From Silvania hatchlandensis (GTDB lineage: Bacteria; Pseudomonadota; Gammaproteobacteria; Enterobacterales; Enterobacteriaceae), in contig NZ_JAMGZK010000045.1 of the NCBI RefSeq assembly GCF_025564065.1, forward strand, positions 120,945-184,944: DNA of 64,000 bases. Reading direction: 5' to 3'. The notes beneath the pieces were generated by a model that saw only the letters and a program-made list of their open reading frames with translations, did no database searches and was not told the DNA's origin. The translations under genes were made by a program, and so were the position numbers. Below, piece by piece: positions 26,783-35,036 of the stretch. Numbering within the stretch: position 1 is the first letter of the stretch; every line of letters begins with the position of its first letter.

Positions 26783-27379
26783 ATGTCAACATCAAAGTAC
26801 CCAAGTGAGATCAAAATAAATCCCAATCAGGGTGGCAAAGCTGCGATTGAACGATTGGTAGAGGCGTATGGTTTTACAACACGACAGGCATTAGCCGATC
26901 ACCTAGATGTCTCAAAAAGCACTTTGGCTAACCGGTATATGCGGGACACGTTCCCTGCTGACTGGATAATCCAATGCGCCCTCGAAACTGGTGTATCTCT
27001 CAATTGGTTAACCACCGGGCAGGGTCTTAAGCAAAGCTCGAAAACAGCGACTACTGAAGAGTTGGCGCGGTTTTCTTTCACTGCTGGCAAAATGGTTGAA
27101 GATGGTTCTTGCGTTTTTGACGCCTCATTTCTTCCCACCAATCTTTCATCACCCATGGTTGTTCGCGATGGCCGTACCACATACATCTGTGATCAAAAAT
27201 TCACGGAAGTGTTAGATGGGCACTGGTTGATCAATATTGATGGGACCTATTCCGTTAGACTGATTACAAGGCTGCCGAAAGGCATGATTAAAGTTTCTAC
27301 TGCAGAAAATAGTTTTGAGTGTGCTTTTTCAGATATAGAAGTTATTGCATGTATAAGAAGCACAACAGTTTCACACTGA
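26783..27379 (+). CDS. cI: Prophage repressor CI (186-type)
   Basis: The 198-residue protein has an N-terminal helix-turn-helix (FTTRQALADHLDVSKSTLANRY, about 31-52) and a C-terminal oligomerisation domain, the layout of the Phage_CI_repr family. Like 186 CI it lacks the Ser-Lys dyad of LexA-type repressors, so it is not cleaved on SOS; induction would need an antirepressor. It maintains lysogeny and is transcribed toward int. Confidence 0.9.
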   Translation: MSTSKYPSEIKINPNQGGKAAIERLVEAYGFTTRQALADHLDVSKSTLANRYMRDTFPADWIIQCALETGVSLNWLTTGQGLKQSSKTATTEELARFSFTAGKMVEDGSCVFDASFLPTNLSSPMVVRDGRTTYICDQKFTEVLDGHWLINIDGTYSVRLITRLPKGMIKVSTAENSFECAFSDIEVIACIRSTTVSH

Positions 27380-27399
27380 TTCGGTAAAAGGATTTAGAA

Positions 27400-29076
27400 A
27401 TGGATTTGTTTCTTGTTGTAGTTTTGCTGTTGGCCTTACTCGCCCCCATCCTTAGTGTCATTTTGATCAAGAAGAGCAAACAACATAAGACAGAGATCGA
27501 GGCACTTAATCATCAAAAGATAGCTCTTTCGAATGAATTAAGTGAAAGCCAAGAACATTTAGCGAACGCTATAAGAGAGCACTCAGAGCTGGAAGGAAGA
27601 GCTGCTCCTCTGTGGCAATATGGAGAACTGCATAGTGCCGTTCTGGATGCAGAAAAGACGATAAAAACAGCAGACTCGATTGCTAAAAGCACAGTGAATG
27701 AAGCACAACTTAAAGCATCCAACATCGTTTTTGAAGCAAATAACCAAGCCCGACTAACGATAAGTAATGCCAACAACGAAGCAGTTGTAATAACTAAAGA
27801 TGCTCGCGATGCTCGTTTAAAAGCCAGGGAACGATTGGATAACGCCAATAGTAGGGCCGATGAGCTAATCTCCAATGCTAATGATAATGCAATGAAAATA
27901 GTCGCTGATGCAGAGATTAGAGCAAAAGAAATCGCCGGCTCTGCATATGAAGCAAAAGAATTTGCAGAAACCTACCAAGCTGTAGCCAAGTCAATGAAAA
28001 ATAAAATTGAAGGGTACGGTGATGAATGGATTGTTCCAAACCGAAGCGTTCTGGATGAACTTGCAGAGAATTATGAATTTACTGATGCAGGCAGAGAGCT
28101 ACAAAAAGCCAGAGAGTTAACAAAATCTCTAATCAAAACGAGCAAAGCGGCAAGTTGTGATTATGTCGAACCTAATAGACGTAATACTGCGATAAAATTT
28201 GTATTAGATGCGTTCAATGGCAAAGTTGATAGTACACTTTCTAAAATCAAACATAACAATTACGGTAAACTTTCCCAGGAAATTAAAGACGCATTTCAGC
28301 TTGTGAATTATAACGGTTCAGCTTTCAGGTCGGCTAAGATCACTGATATATACTTACAGGCCCGACTCAACGAACTGAAATGGGGCGTTGCAGTTAATGA
28401 AATTATGCTCGAAGAAAAAGAAGAACAAAGGCGCATCAAAGAGCAGTTGCGCGAAGAAGAAAAAGCACGTCGAGAATACGAAAGGGCAATAAAAGAAGCC
28501 GAGAAAGAAGAGAAAACAATTCAGCAGGCTATAGACAAGGCTACTAAAGAGCTGATGCTTGCAGGTGAAGAGCAACGACTCGCTCTTGAGCAGAAACTGG
28601 CTGAATTACAAATTAAATTCGAAGAGGCTGAGGCCAAAAACCAGCGTGCAATTTCGATGGCTCAACAAACACGCTCAGGTCATGTCTATGTAATTAGTAA
28701 TATAGGTTCGTTCGGCGAAAATGTTTATAAAATTGGCATGACGCGACGCCTCGAACCTCTAGACCGTGTTCGTGAACTTGGTGATGCCAGTGTTCCATTC
28801 GCCTTTGATGTACATGCAATGATCTACAGTGATGATGCACCATCATTAGAGAATCACTTGCATAAAGTATTTAATGAAAAACAGGTTAACAAGGTTAATT
28901 CTCGGAAAGAATTCTTTAATGTCGGCATTAAAGATATTAAATCAACTGTAGCCAATATGAATATCGATGCACATTGGACGATGTTTGCAGATGCCAAAGA
29001 ATATAGAGAGTCTCTCGCAATTGAGAATGAACGCTCAGCCGCGCAGGTTGCAAACGAAGAACTCGTTGTTGCCTGA
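27400..29076 (+). CDS. DUF4041 and GIY-YIG (T5orf172) protein
   Basis: This 558-residue protein has an N-terminal membrane helix (3-22), a very long Ala/Glu/Lys-rich coiled coil (about 30-200), a DUF4041-like middle (KEFAETYQAVAKSMKNKIEG onward), and a second coiled coil rich in KEEEQRR (about 330-420). It ends with a C-terminal T5orf172/GIY-YIG domain (VYVISNIGSFGENVYKIGMT, about 427-446, then SLENHLHKVF). T5orf172 domains occur in phage nucleases and abortive-infection-like proteins. The gene is AT-rich and inserted between cI and int, so it is expressed from the lysogenic transcript. It is a candidate superinfection-defence gene; the target is unknown. Confidence 0.8.
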   Translation: MDLFLVVVLLLALLAPILSVILIKKSKQHKTEIEALNHQKIALSNELSESQEHLANAIREHSELEGRAAPLWQYGELHSAVLDAEKTIKTADSIAKSTVNEAQLKASNIVFEANNQARLTISNANNEAVVITKDARDARLKARERLDNANSRADELISNANDNAMKIVADAEIRAKEIAGSAYEAKEFAETYQAVAKSMKNKIEGYGDEWIVPNRSVLDELAENYEFTDAGRELQKARELTKSLIKTSKAASCDYVEPNRRNTAIKFVLDAFNGKVDSTLSKIKHNNYGKLSQEIKDAFQLVNYNGSAFRSAKITDIYLQARLNELKWGVAVNEIMLEEKEEQRRIKEQLREEEKARREYERAIKEAEKEEKTIQQAIDKATKELMLAGEEQRLALEQKLAELQIKFEEAEAKNQRAISMAQQTRSGHVYVISNIGSFGENVYKIGMTRRLEPLDRVRELGDASVPFAFDVHAMIYSDDAPSLENHLHKVFNEKQVNKVNSRKEFFNVGIKDIKSTVANMNIDAHWTMFADAKEYRESLAIENERSAAQVANEELVVA

Positions 29077-29102
29077 CATAGGTGATTTCACGTAATCATA
29101 CA

Positions 29103-29131
29103 TTGACCACTGTTTGTATATACAGTTAAAT
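29103..29131 (+). promoter_or_regulatory. LexA box overlapping a candidate int promoter
   Basis: CTGTTTGTATATACAG at 29110-29125 fits the SOS core CTGT-N8-ACAG with a mainly AT spacer. It lies between a TTGACC hexamer (29103-29108) and TTAAAT (29126-29131), 17 bases apart, so LexA would block this promoter. It suggests that integrase is made after DNA damage apart from the cI transcript. Confidence 0.6.
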
Positions 29132-29133
29132 TT

Positions 29134-29158
29134 AGCCCTCAAACATGAGGGCTTTTTT
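29134..29158 (+). terminator. Terminator immediately before int
   Basis: GCCCTC-AAACAT-GAGGGC followed by TTTTTT ends one base before the int start codon. It would stop cI-operon transcripts. The gaggg of the stem's right arm is the only Shine-Dalgarno-like sequence for int, so the hairpin could also limit int translation. Confidence 0.8.
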
Positions 29159-30175
29159 ATGGCAGTACGAAAACTCGACACAGGAAAATGGATTTGCGAA
29201 TGCTACCCCGCTGGACGCAGTGGGCGTCGTGTGCGTAAGCAGTTCGCCACCAAAGGCGAAGCGCTGGCTTTTGAGCGTCACACGATGGATGAGGCAGAAG
29301 CTAAGCCTTGGCTGGGTGAATCGGTAGACCGTCGAACTCTGAAAGACGTTGTTGAACTCTGGTTCAAACTGCATGGCAAATCCCTTACCGCTGGCGAGCA
29401 TGTTTACGACAAGCTGGTCCTGATGGTAGCTGCACTCGGAAACCCTCTTGCTACTGATCTCAGCTCGAAATTGTTCGCGCATTATCGTGACAAACGCCTG
29501 ACGGGTGAAATCTATTTCAGTGAGAAGTGGAAGAAAGGTGCCAGCCCGGTAACTATTAACCTTGAGCAAAGCTATCTCAGCGGAGTTTTTAGCGAACTGG
29601 CCCGTCTCGGCGAATGGACAGCACCGAACCCGCTAGAGAACATGCGCAAGTTCACCATTGCCGAAAAAGAAATGGCTTGGCTAACGCATGAACAAATCAC
29701 AGAGCTTCTATACGATTGTCAACGCCAAAGCGCCCTACTCGCTCTTGTCGTTAAGATTTGCCTGAGTACTGGCTCACGCTGGCGCGAAGCGGTGAACCTC
29801 ACACGCTCTCAAGTCACAAAGTACCGAATCACATTTGTCAGAACCAAAGGCAAGAAGAACCGCAGTATTCCAATCAGCAAAGAACTGTACGAAGAAATCA
29901 TTGCCCTGGACGGCTTCAAGTTTTTTACGGATTGCTACTTCCAGTTTTTGTCTGTGATGGACAAAACCTCCATCGTGCTTCCACGAGGCCAGCTCACTCA
30001 TGTTCTGCGCCACACATTCGCAGCACATTTCATGATGGCCGGAGGAAACATTCTCGCGCTACAGAAAATTCTGGGGCATCACGACATCAAAATGACTATG
30101 CGTTATGCTCACCTAGCACCCGACCATCTTGAAACAGCCCTTCGATTCAATCCCTTGGCAACGCTCACAAATTAG
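29159..30175 (+). CDS. int: Tyrosine integrase of the P2/186-type prophage
   Basis: From ATG 29159 (MAVRKLDTGKWICECYPAGR) the enzyme has 338 residues, the family length. An open frame extends upstream but crosses the terminator. Catalytic residues are visible: Arg in STGSRWREA (about 207), Lys in RTKGKKN, H-x-x-R in LTHVLRHTF (281, 284), His in LGHHD (307) and Tyr in MRYAHL (316). It integrates and, with Cox, excises the prophage. It lies at the right end of the prophage, so one att site should follow it. Confidence 0.95.
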   Translation: MAVRKLDTGKWICECYPAGRSGRRVRKQFATKGEALAFERHTMDEAEAKPWLGESVDRRTLKDVVELWFKLHGKSLTAGEHVYDKLVLMVAALGNPLATDLSSKLFAHYRDKRLTGEIYFSEKWKKGASPVTINLEQSYLSGVFSELARLGEWTAPNPLENMRKFTIAEKEMAWLTHEQITELLYDCQRQSALLALVVKICLSTGSRWREAVNLTRSQVTKYRITFVRTKGKKNRSIPISKELYEEIIALDGFKFFTDCYFQFLSVMDKTSIVLPRGQLTHVLRHTFAAHFMMAGGNILALQKILGHHDIKMTMRYAHLAPDHLETALRFNPLATLTN

Positions 30176-30257
30176 AAAATTTAATCACATACTCCGATTC
30201 TTTGGTTTATACCTTACATGCTTACAAATAAGAATATTCTCAAGAAAGGTGTTAAAT

Positions 30258-30656
30258 ATGTGGCCAAGAAATCAATATACAGGACCTGGTGGTGGGCGAT
30301 ATACCGGACCGGGCGGGGGCCTTTACACAGGTCCAGGTGGAGGTGCCTATACCGGACCCAACGGTGGAATGTATACCGGCCCTAATGGTGGAATGTATAC
30401 CGGTCCTGGTGGTGGTCTTTACACTGGTCCAGGTGGGGGGATGTACACTGGTCCGGGAGGTGGCTTGTACACAGGTCCTGGCGGCGGACTTTATACGGGT
30501 CCTGGAGGAGGTCTTTATACTGGTCCTGGAGGTGGTATGTACACAGGACCAGGAAAAGCATATACAAGTAATATTCCACCATGGGAGGTATTTGTAAGAA
30601 TTTTAAGGGAACGTGGTCATGATTCGATTGCAGACACGATTGAACGTTTCCTATAG
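30258..30656 (+). CDS. Glycine-rich YTGPGGG-repeat protein
   Basis: A 132-residue protein starts at ATG 30258 after AGAAAGG. Eleven full copies and one partial copy of an 8-residue unit (Y-T-G-P-G/N-G-G-X, X = R, L, A or M) fill residues 7-100. A short non-repeat C-terminus (IPPWEVFVRILRERGHDSIA, then a final helix) follows. Codons differ between units although the peptide is constant, so the protein sequence is under selection. I recall similar proteins of unknown function in other enterobacteria but no established role. It lies 80 bases after int and could be prophage cargo or a flanking gene. Confidence 0.75.
   Translation: MWPRNQYTGPGGGRYTGPGGGLYTGPGGGAYTGPNGGMYTGPNGGMYTGPGGGLYTGPGGGMYTGPGGGLYTGPGGGLYTGPGGGLYTGPGGGMYTGPGKAYTSNIPPWEVFVRILRERGHDSIADTIERFL
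30277..30560 (+). repeat. 24-base coding tandem repeat
   Basis: About twelve 24-base units encode the YTGP(G/N)GGX octapeptide. The units share taYacNggNccNggNggNgg and vary at third positions. The repeat is in frame throughout and has no spacers, so it is not a CRISPR array. Confidence 0.85.
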
Positions 30657-31003
30657 CTAATATAAAGCTCATCCTACATTCCGATTCTACTAGCTTTACA
30701 TTTTTCAATAATGCGTAAGTTATGAGCATCGATCTTAATAAAAGCTTAGCGGTCGGAAGTCATAATAATACTAGTTTTTTGGCGACAAAGTGGCGGCAGA
30801 GGTTGGCATTTCCCCGTAATCGCCACTCCTTACCACTAACCTAACTCATTGATTATCTTGCAAGTCATTGTTTTCACTAACCCATTTACATAAATGGGTT
30901 TTTTGTTGCCTGCCGTTCAGGCAAAAATCCAGCCTGCCCGTTCCCACCCTTCCCCCATTTAAGTGTTACGCTTAATACCTCAAACCCAACCCCAGGGAGC
31001 ACC
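30657..31003. other. Intergenic region at the prophage-chromosome edge
   Basis: No gene is seen. It should hold the right att site of the prophage or lie just outside it, but the partner site is off the window so the core cannot be identified. At 30879-30905 aacccattta and taaatgggtt form a hairpin followed by TTTT (terminator-like). The last 40 bases carry the crtZ promoter region and a GGGAG ribosome site. Confidence 0.5.
30879..30905 (+). terminator. Hairpin terminator upstream of crtZ
   Basis: A 10-base perfect stem (aacccattta / taaatgggtt, two-base loop) is followed by a T-run. It insulates crtZ from prophage-side transcription. It may belong to the chromosomal gene that once lay here. 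Confidence 0.7.
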
Positions 31004-31528
31004 ATGCTCGCGCTATACAACACATTGATCGTGCTTTTAACCGTTGCCGCGATGGAGTTAGTCGCCGCCGTTGCGCATAAGTACATCATGCACGGCTGGG
31101 GATGGGGATGGCATGAGTCGCACCACGAGCCGCGCACCCGCTGGTTCGAGGTGAACGACCTGTACGCGGTGGTGTTCGCCGTGCTGGCGATAGTGTTGAT
31201 TGCGCTGGGGACATGGGGCCTGTGGCCGCTGCAGTGGATCGGTGCCGGGATGACGCTGTACGGCGCGCTCTATTTTATGGTGCACGATGGGCTGGTACAT
31301 CAGCGCTGGCCGTTTCGCTATATCCCGCGTCGGGGTTATCTCAAGCGCCTTTATCTGGCGCACCGTCTGCATCACGCGGTGCGGGGCAAAGAGGACTGCG
31401 TCTCCTTTGGTTTTCTGTATGCGCCGCCGATAGAGAAATTGCAGGCCACGTTACGCCAGCGCAAGGCTAGCGCGGTCGCTTCCAGAGCTCAGGCGGACGC
31501 GGAGCCTGTGTCGCAAAACGAGAAGTAA
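31004..31528 (+). CDS. crtZ: Beta-carotene hydroxylase CrtZ
   Basis: This 174-residue membrane di-iron enzyme adds 3- and 3'-hydroxyls to beta-carotene, giving zeaxanthin through cryptoxanthin. Four His motifs are visible: HKYIMH (26-31), HESHH (38-42), HDGLVH (about 100-105) and HRLHH (about 122-126). Membrane helices lie at about 3-22 and 53-88. The gene converges on crtB and the 3' ends overlap by 62 bases, the arrangement known in Pantoea clusters. Confidence 0.95.
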   Translation: MLALYNTLIVLLTVAAMELVAAVAHKYIMHGWGWGWHESHHEPRTRWFEVNDLYAVVFAVLAIVLIALGTWGLWPLQWIGAGMTLYGALYFMVHDGLVHQRWPFRYIPRRGYLKRLYLAHRLHHAVRGKEDCVSFGFLYAPPIEKLQATLRQRKASAVASRAQADAEPVSQNEK

Positions 31529-32393
31529 GCGCCAGCCCGGCCCCTTTCAGCAGTAATCCCGATTTCTCAACACCGCTGGTTCCCTGCCGTTTATCCCAGG
31601 CGCGAGGGCCTGCCGCGCTTACCTTCACGCCAATCTCACGATACACCCCGTGCGCTGAGGCAATCGCCCATGCGGATCGCAGCGGCAACCCGGCCAGGCC
31701 TTGCCGGGCAGAGGCATAGTAAGGCTCGGCTTCTGCCACCAGCCGCCGGGCAATTCCCGCAAGGGGCTCGCGCATCTGGGGTTCAGCAATCGCCTTGGGG
31801 TGGATGTTCGCCTCTGCCAGCCATTGGCCTGGCAGATAACAGCGGCCAACCCGGGCATCTTCGACGATATCGCGGGCGATGTTGGTCAGCTGAAACGCCA
31901 GGCCCAAATCACAGGCCCTGTCGAGCACGGCGTCATCGCGCACCCCCATCACCCTGGCCATCATTAACCCCACCACCCCCGCCACGCGATAGCAGTATTG
32001 CAGTGTGTCCTCGAAGGTCTCGTATCGCGTCTCGCGCACGTCCATGGCAAAGCCATCAAGATGATCGTAAGCCAGCTGGAGCGGGATGTTATGGCCCAGC
32101 GCGACCTCCTGAAAGGCGGCAAAGGCAGGCTCGCGTATCTCGCCCCCTTCCCACGCGCGCAGGGTCTGGGTTTTGAGCATCTCCAGACGCAGCTCTGCCT
32201 GTGCGCTGTCCAGGGGACTGGCGTTAAACCCCAGTTCCTGGCCGTCGATAACGTCATCGCAGTGGCGGCACCAGGCGTAGAGCATCAGCACGCTGCGCCG
32301 GGTCGCGGGGTCAAAAAGCTTCGCCGCCGTGGCAAAGCTTTTCGAGCCCAGGGTTATGGTGTCGGTTGCGTGATCCATCAGGGTGGTGTTCAT
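31467..32393 (-). CDS. crtB: Phytoene synthase CrtB
   Basis: The 308-residue enzyme condenses two geranylgeranyl diphosphates to phytoene. Two Asp-rich motifs bind the Mg-diphosphates: DDVID (in YAWCRHCDDVIDGQ, about 45-49) and DIVEDARVGRCYLP (about 170-183). It starts by a 4-base overlap with the crtI stop (ATGA). It is the last gene of the leftward crt operon and overlaps crtZ at the 3' ends. Confidence 0.96.
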   Translation of the reverse strand: MNTTLMDHATDTITLGSKSFATAAKLFDPATRRSVLMLYAWCRHCDDVIDGQELGFNASPLDSAQAELRLEMLKTQTLRAWEGGEIREPAFAAFQEVALGHNIPLQLAYDHLDGFAMDVRETRYETFEDTLQYCYRVAGVVGLMMARVMGVRDDAVLDRACDLGLAFQLTNIARDIVEDARVGRCYLPGQWLAEANIHPKAIAEPQMREPLAGIARRLVAEAEPYYASARQGLAGLPLRSAWAIASAHGVYREIGVKVSAAGPRAWDKRQGTSGVEKSGLLLKGAGLALTSRFATQAPRPPELWKRPR

Positions 32394-33868
32394 CGGGAAA
32401 GCGCCTCCAGCATTAATCCTGCCGTCGCTTTGGCCGAGCCGATCACCCCGGGAATACCGGCTCCCGGATGGGTTCCGGCCCCGACCAGATAAAGATTGGC
32501 GATCCGACTGTCGCGATTATGCGGTCGAAACCACGCGCTCTGGCGCAGGATCGGTTCGATGGAAAAGGCGGAACCGAGATGGGCGCCAAGCTGGTCGCGA
32601 AAATCAAAAGGCGTGAACATGCGCTGGGTTACGAGTTGGCTGCGCAATCCCGGCATGTAATGGGCCTCAAGATAAGCAAAAATCCGATCGCGCAGGCGCG
32701 GCCCCTCAGCGTCCCAGTCGAGATCCGCCGTGCCCAAATGGGGCACCGGCGCTAACACGTAATAGCTGCCGCAGCCCGGCGGCGCCAGGGAGGGATCGGT
32801 GACGCAGGGAGCGTGCAGGTAGAGCGAAAAATCGTCTGCCAGCGCATTTTTATGAAAGATATCGTCGATCAGTTCTTTATAGCGCGGCCCGAAACAGACC
32901 GTGTGGTGCGCAAGATTGTGCTGCGTGTTTAGGCCAAAATAGAGCACAAACAAGGAATTACTCATGCGTTTGCGCTTGAGCGACCCCGCCCGTGCCGAGC
33001 CCACCGGATGATGCCCCAGCAGCTTTTCATAGGTATGCACCACGTCGGCGTTAGACGCTACCGCCGCGGTCGGGATCGTCTGGCCATCTTTTAGCTCCAC
33101 GGCGCAAATGCGTTCGCCCTCTGTCTCCAGCCGGATCACTTCAGCATTCAGCTGCAACTCGCCGCCCAGATCCTGATACAGCCTCACCAGCCCCTGCACC
33201 AGCGCCCCGGTACCGCCGCGAGCAAACCAGACGCCCCACTCACGCTCAAGGGCGTGGATCAAGGTATAAATGGACGAGGTGGCGAACGGGTTGCCCCCCA
33301 CCAGCAGGGAGTGAAAAGAGAACGCCTGGCGCAGCTGTTCGTTCTCGATAAAGCGCGAGACCATACCGTAGACGCTGCGCCAGGCCTGCAGACGAGTGAG
33401 CTGCGGCCCGGCGCGGAGCATATCGCGAAAAGAGAGAAACGGCACCGTACCGAGCTTGAGATAGCCCTCTTTAAATACTTCCCGCGAGTAGGCGTGAAAT
33501 TGACGATACCCCTCCACATCGCGCGGATTAAAACGGCTTATCTGCTCTTCCAGCCGCGTCTGAACATTGTCGTAATCAAACACCTCGCCCGTCTCCCAGC
33601 ACAGGCGATAAAAAGGCGTCACCGGCAGCAGTTCGACATAATCCTTCATCTGTTTTCCGGCCAGGGTAAATAACTCTTCGATGGCACTGGGATCGGTGAT
33701 CACCGTCGGCCCGGCGTCAAAGGTGAACCCGTTATCGTGATAAACGTAAGCGCGCCCGCCGGGCTTATCCCGCTGCTCCAGCAGGAGGGTGTTAATGCCC
33801 TGCGCCTGCAGCCGAATGGCCAGCGCTAATCCGCCAAAACCGGCGCCAATAATCACTGTTTTATTCAT
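32390..33868 (-). CDS. crtI: Phytoene desaturase CrtI
   Basis: The 492-residue FAD enzyme introduces four double bonds into phytoene to give lycopene. The N-terminal dinucleotide-binding motif is IIGAGFGGLALAIRLQ (about 5-20) and the C-terminal bacterial phytoene dehydrogenase signature is NLYLVGAGTHPGAGIPGVIG (about 460-479). The start overlaps crtY by 8 bases and the stop overlaps crtB. Confidence 0.97.
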   Translation of the reverse strand: MNKTVIIGAGFGGLALAIRLQAQGINTLLLEQRDKPGGRAYVYHDNGFTFDAGPTVITDPSAIEELFTLAGKQMKDYVELLPVTPFYRLCWETGEVFDYDNVQTRLEEQISRFNPRDVEGYRQFHAYSREVFKEGYLKLGTVPFLSFRDMLRAGPQLTRLQAWRSVYGMVSRFIENEQLRQAFSFHSLLVGGNPFATSSIYTLIHALEREWGVWFARGGTGALVQGLVRLYQDLGGELQLNAEVIRLETEGERICAVELKDGQTIPTAAVASNADVVHTYEKLLGHHPVGSARAGSLKRKRMSNSLFVLYFGLNTQHNLAHHTVCFGPRYKELIDDIFHKNALADDFSLYLHAPCVTDPSLAPPGCGSYYVLAPVPHLGTADLDWDAEGPRLRDRIFAYLEAHYMPGLRSQLVTQRMFTPFDFRDQLGAHLGSAFSIEPILRQSAWFRPHNRDSRIANLYLVGAGTHPGAGIPGVIGSAKATAGLMLEALSR

Positions 33869-35036
33869 GGTGAAACGCTCGCATCCGGGGAGTGAGTTTC
33901 AGTATGGCGAGCATCGCTTCGCCGACGGGAACCGGGGGTTTACCTGCCAGAATCCGCGCTTTATCCGCCAGGGTCAGCTGCCCGGCATAAAAGCGGGCAA
34001 TCAGCCCTTCGTTAAGAGAATAAAAACGCTGCATCACCCGCCAGCGTTTATCGGCATCCCCCGCCAGAAACAGCATGCGGTTCAGGGTGCGGAAAAAACG
34101 CTGCGCGTGCCACTGGCGCAGGGCATACAGATGGATAACGGCAAAGATCGCGGCCGCGTTGATCTCCGCGCTTGCGGCAATGACATCTGCCAGCGCCACC
34201 GCGTGCGGCAGGGAATAGCCGGTTGTGGCGTGAAACAGCCCAGCGCGCAGGCCGCTGCACGGCTGTTTATCCCGCGCCTGCCAGTAAGCCGGGAAATCAC
34301 CCGCCAGCATAATCGGCAGTTGGCCCTGCTCTTCGCGGATCAGATTATCCAGGACCCATCCCTGCTGGCGGGCGTAGTCAGCAATATTGTGCCGCGCGGC
34401 ATCGAGATCCAGCCGGGCGGCGTCAATATAGTGAGTATCTTCGATCAGCAGTTCAGTGGCAGAAAGCGGAAGGGTATAGACAAAACGGTACCCGCCCTGC
34501 TGATCGACCGTGGCATCCATCAGGATGGGCCGCGTCAGGCCGTGGGGCTGCCGAAGATGCCACTGTTGGCCGAGAAATGACTGGCTGGCGGTGTTGAGAT
34601 GTTTGTCCGGCGTATAGCCCTGGCCATCGATTACCGCCCGGGCCCGAAGAGTTGTGCCGTCGGCAAGCGTGACCGTTTCCGGGGTGAGCGCGGTAATGAC
34701 GGCATGGGTTTGCAGGCTATCCCCGAATGCGTCGGTCAGCACGGCGGCAAACTGCGCGGAAGTGATGCTGAGATAGTCCCCGGCCAGGGATCGGTTAAAT
34801 GCGGGAAAGCGGACGTCGTACCCCTGCCAGCGATGGGCGATCAGCGGCGCAAGCCACCGGTGCTGCTCTGAAGTAATATCGTCCTGATGAAACGACCAGG
34901 TGTGATTCCCGCCAGGCCTGCTGTCGGCCTCAAGAATCAGCACGCGCAGTTCCGGGCGCTGTTGTCGTAACCGTAACGCGATCAGCCCGTTCGCCAGCCC
35001 GCCGCCCGCGAATATAATATCCCACGTTGGCACCAT
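33861..35036 (-). CDS. crtY: Lycopene beta-cyclase CrtY
   Basis: The 391-residue flavoprotein cyclises both ends of lycopene to beta-carotene. It has the FAD motif IFAGGGLANGLIALRL (about 8-23) and the CrtY-type residues around ADSRPGGNHTWSFH (about 37-50). It overlaps idi by 1 base and crtI by 8 bases. Confidence 0.96.
   Translation of the reverse strand: MVPTWDIIFAGGGLANGLIALRLRQQRPELRVLILEADSRPGGNHTWSFHQDDITSEQHRWLAPLIAHRWQGYDVRFPAFNRSLAGDYLSITSAQFAAVLTDAFGDSLQTHAVITALTPETVTLADGTTLRARAVIDGQGYTPDKHLNTASQSFLGQQWHLRQPHGLTRPILMDATVDQQGGYRFVYTLPLSATELLIEDTHYIDAARLDLDAARHNIADYARQQGWVLDNLIREEQGQLPIMLAGDFPAYWQARDKQPCSGLRAGLFHATTGYSLPHAVALADVIAASAEINAAAIFAVIHLYALRQWHAQRFFRTLNRMLFLAGDADKRWRVMQRFYSLNEGLIARFYAGQLTLADKARILAGKPPVPVGEAMLAILKLTPRMRAFHHE

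Noticed and set aside
30277..30560. Regular 24-base repeats that could suggest a CRISPR or minisatellite
   Set aside because: They are contiguous, in frame, without spacers, and encode a constant octapeptide with synonymous variation, so they are a protein repeat.
30176..31003. Attempt to define the prophage attachment core next to int
   Set aside because: The other prophage end is outside the window, so no direct repeat can be compared; no tRNA or known target gene end was recognised.
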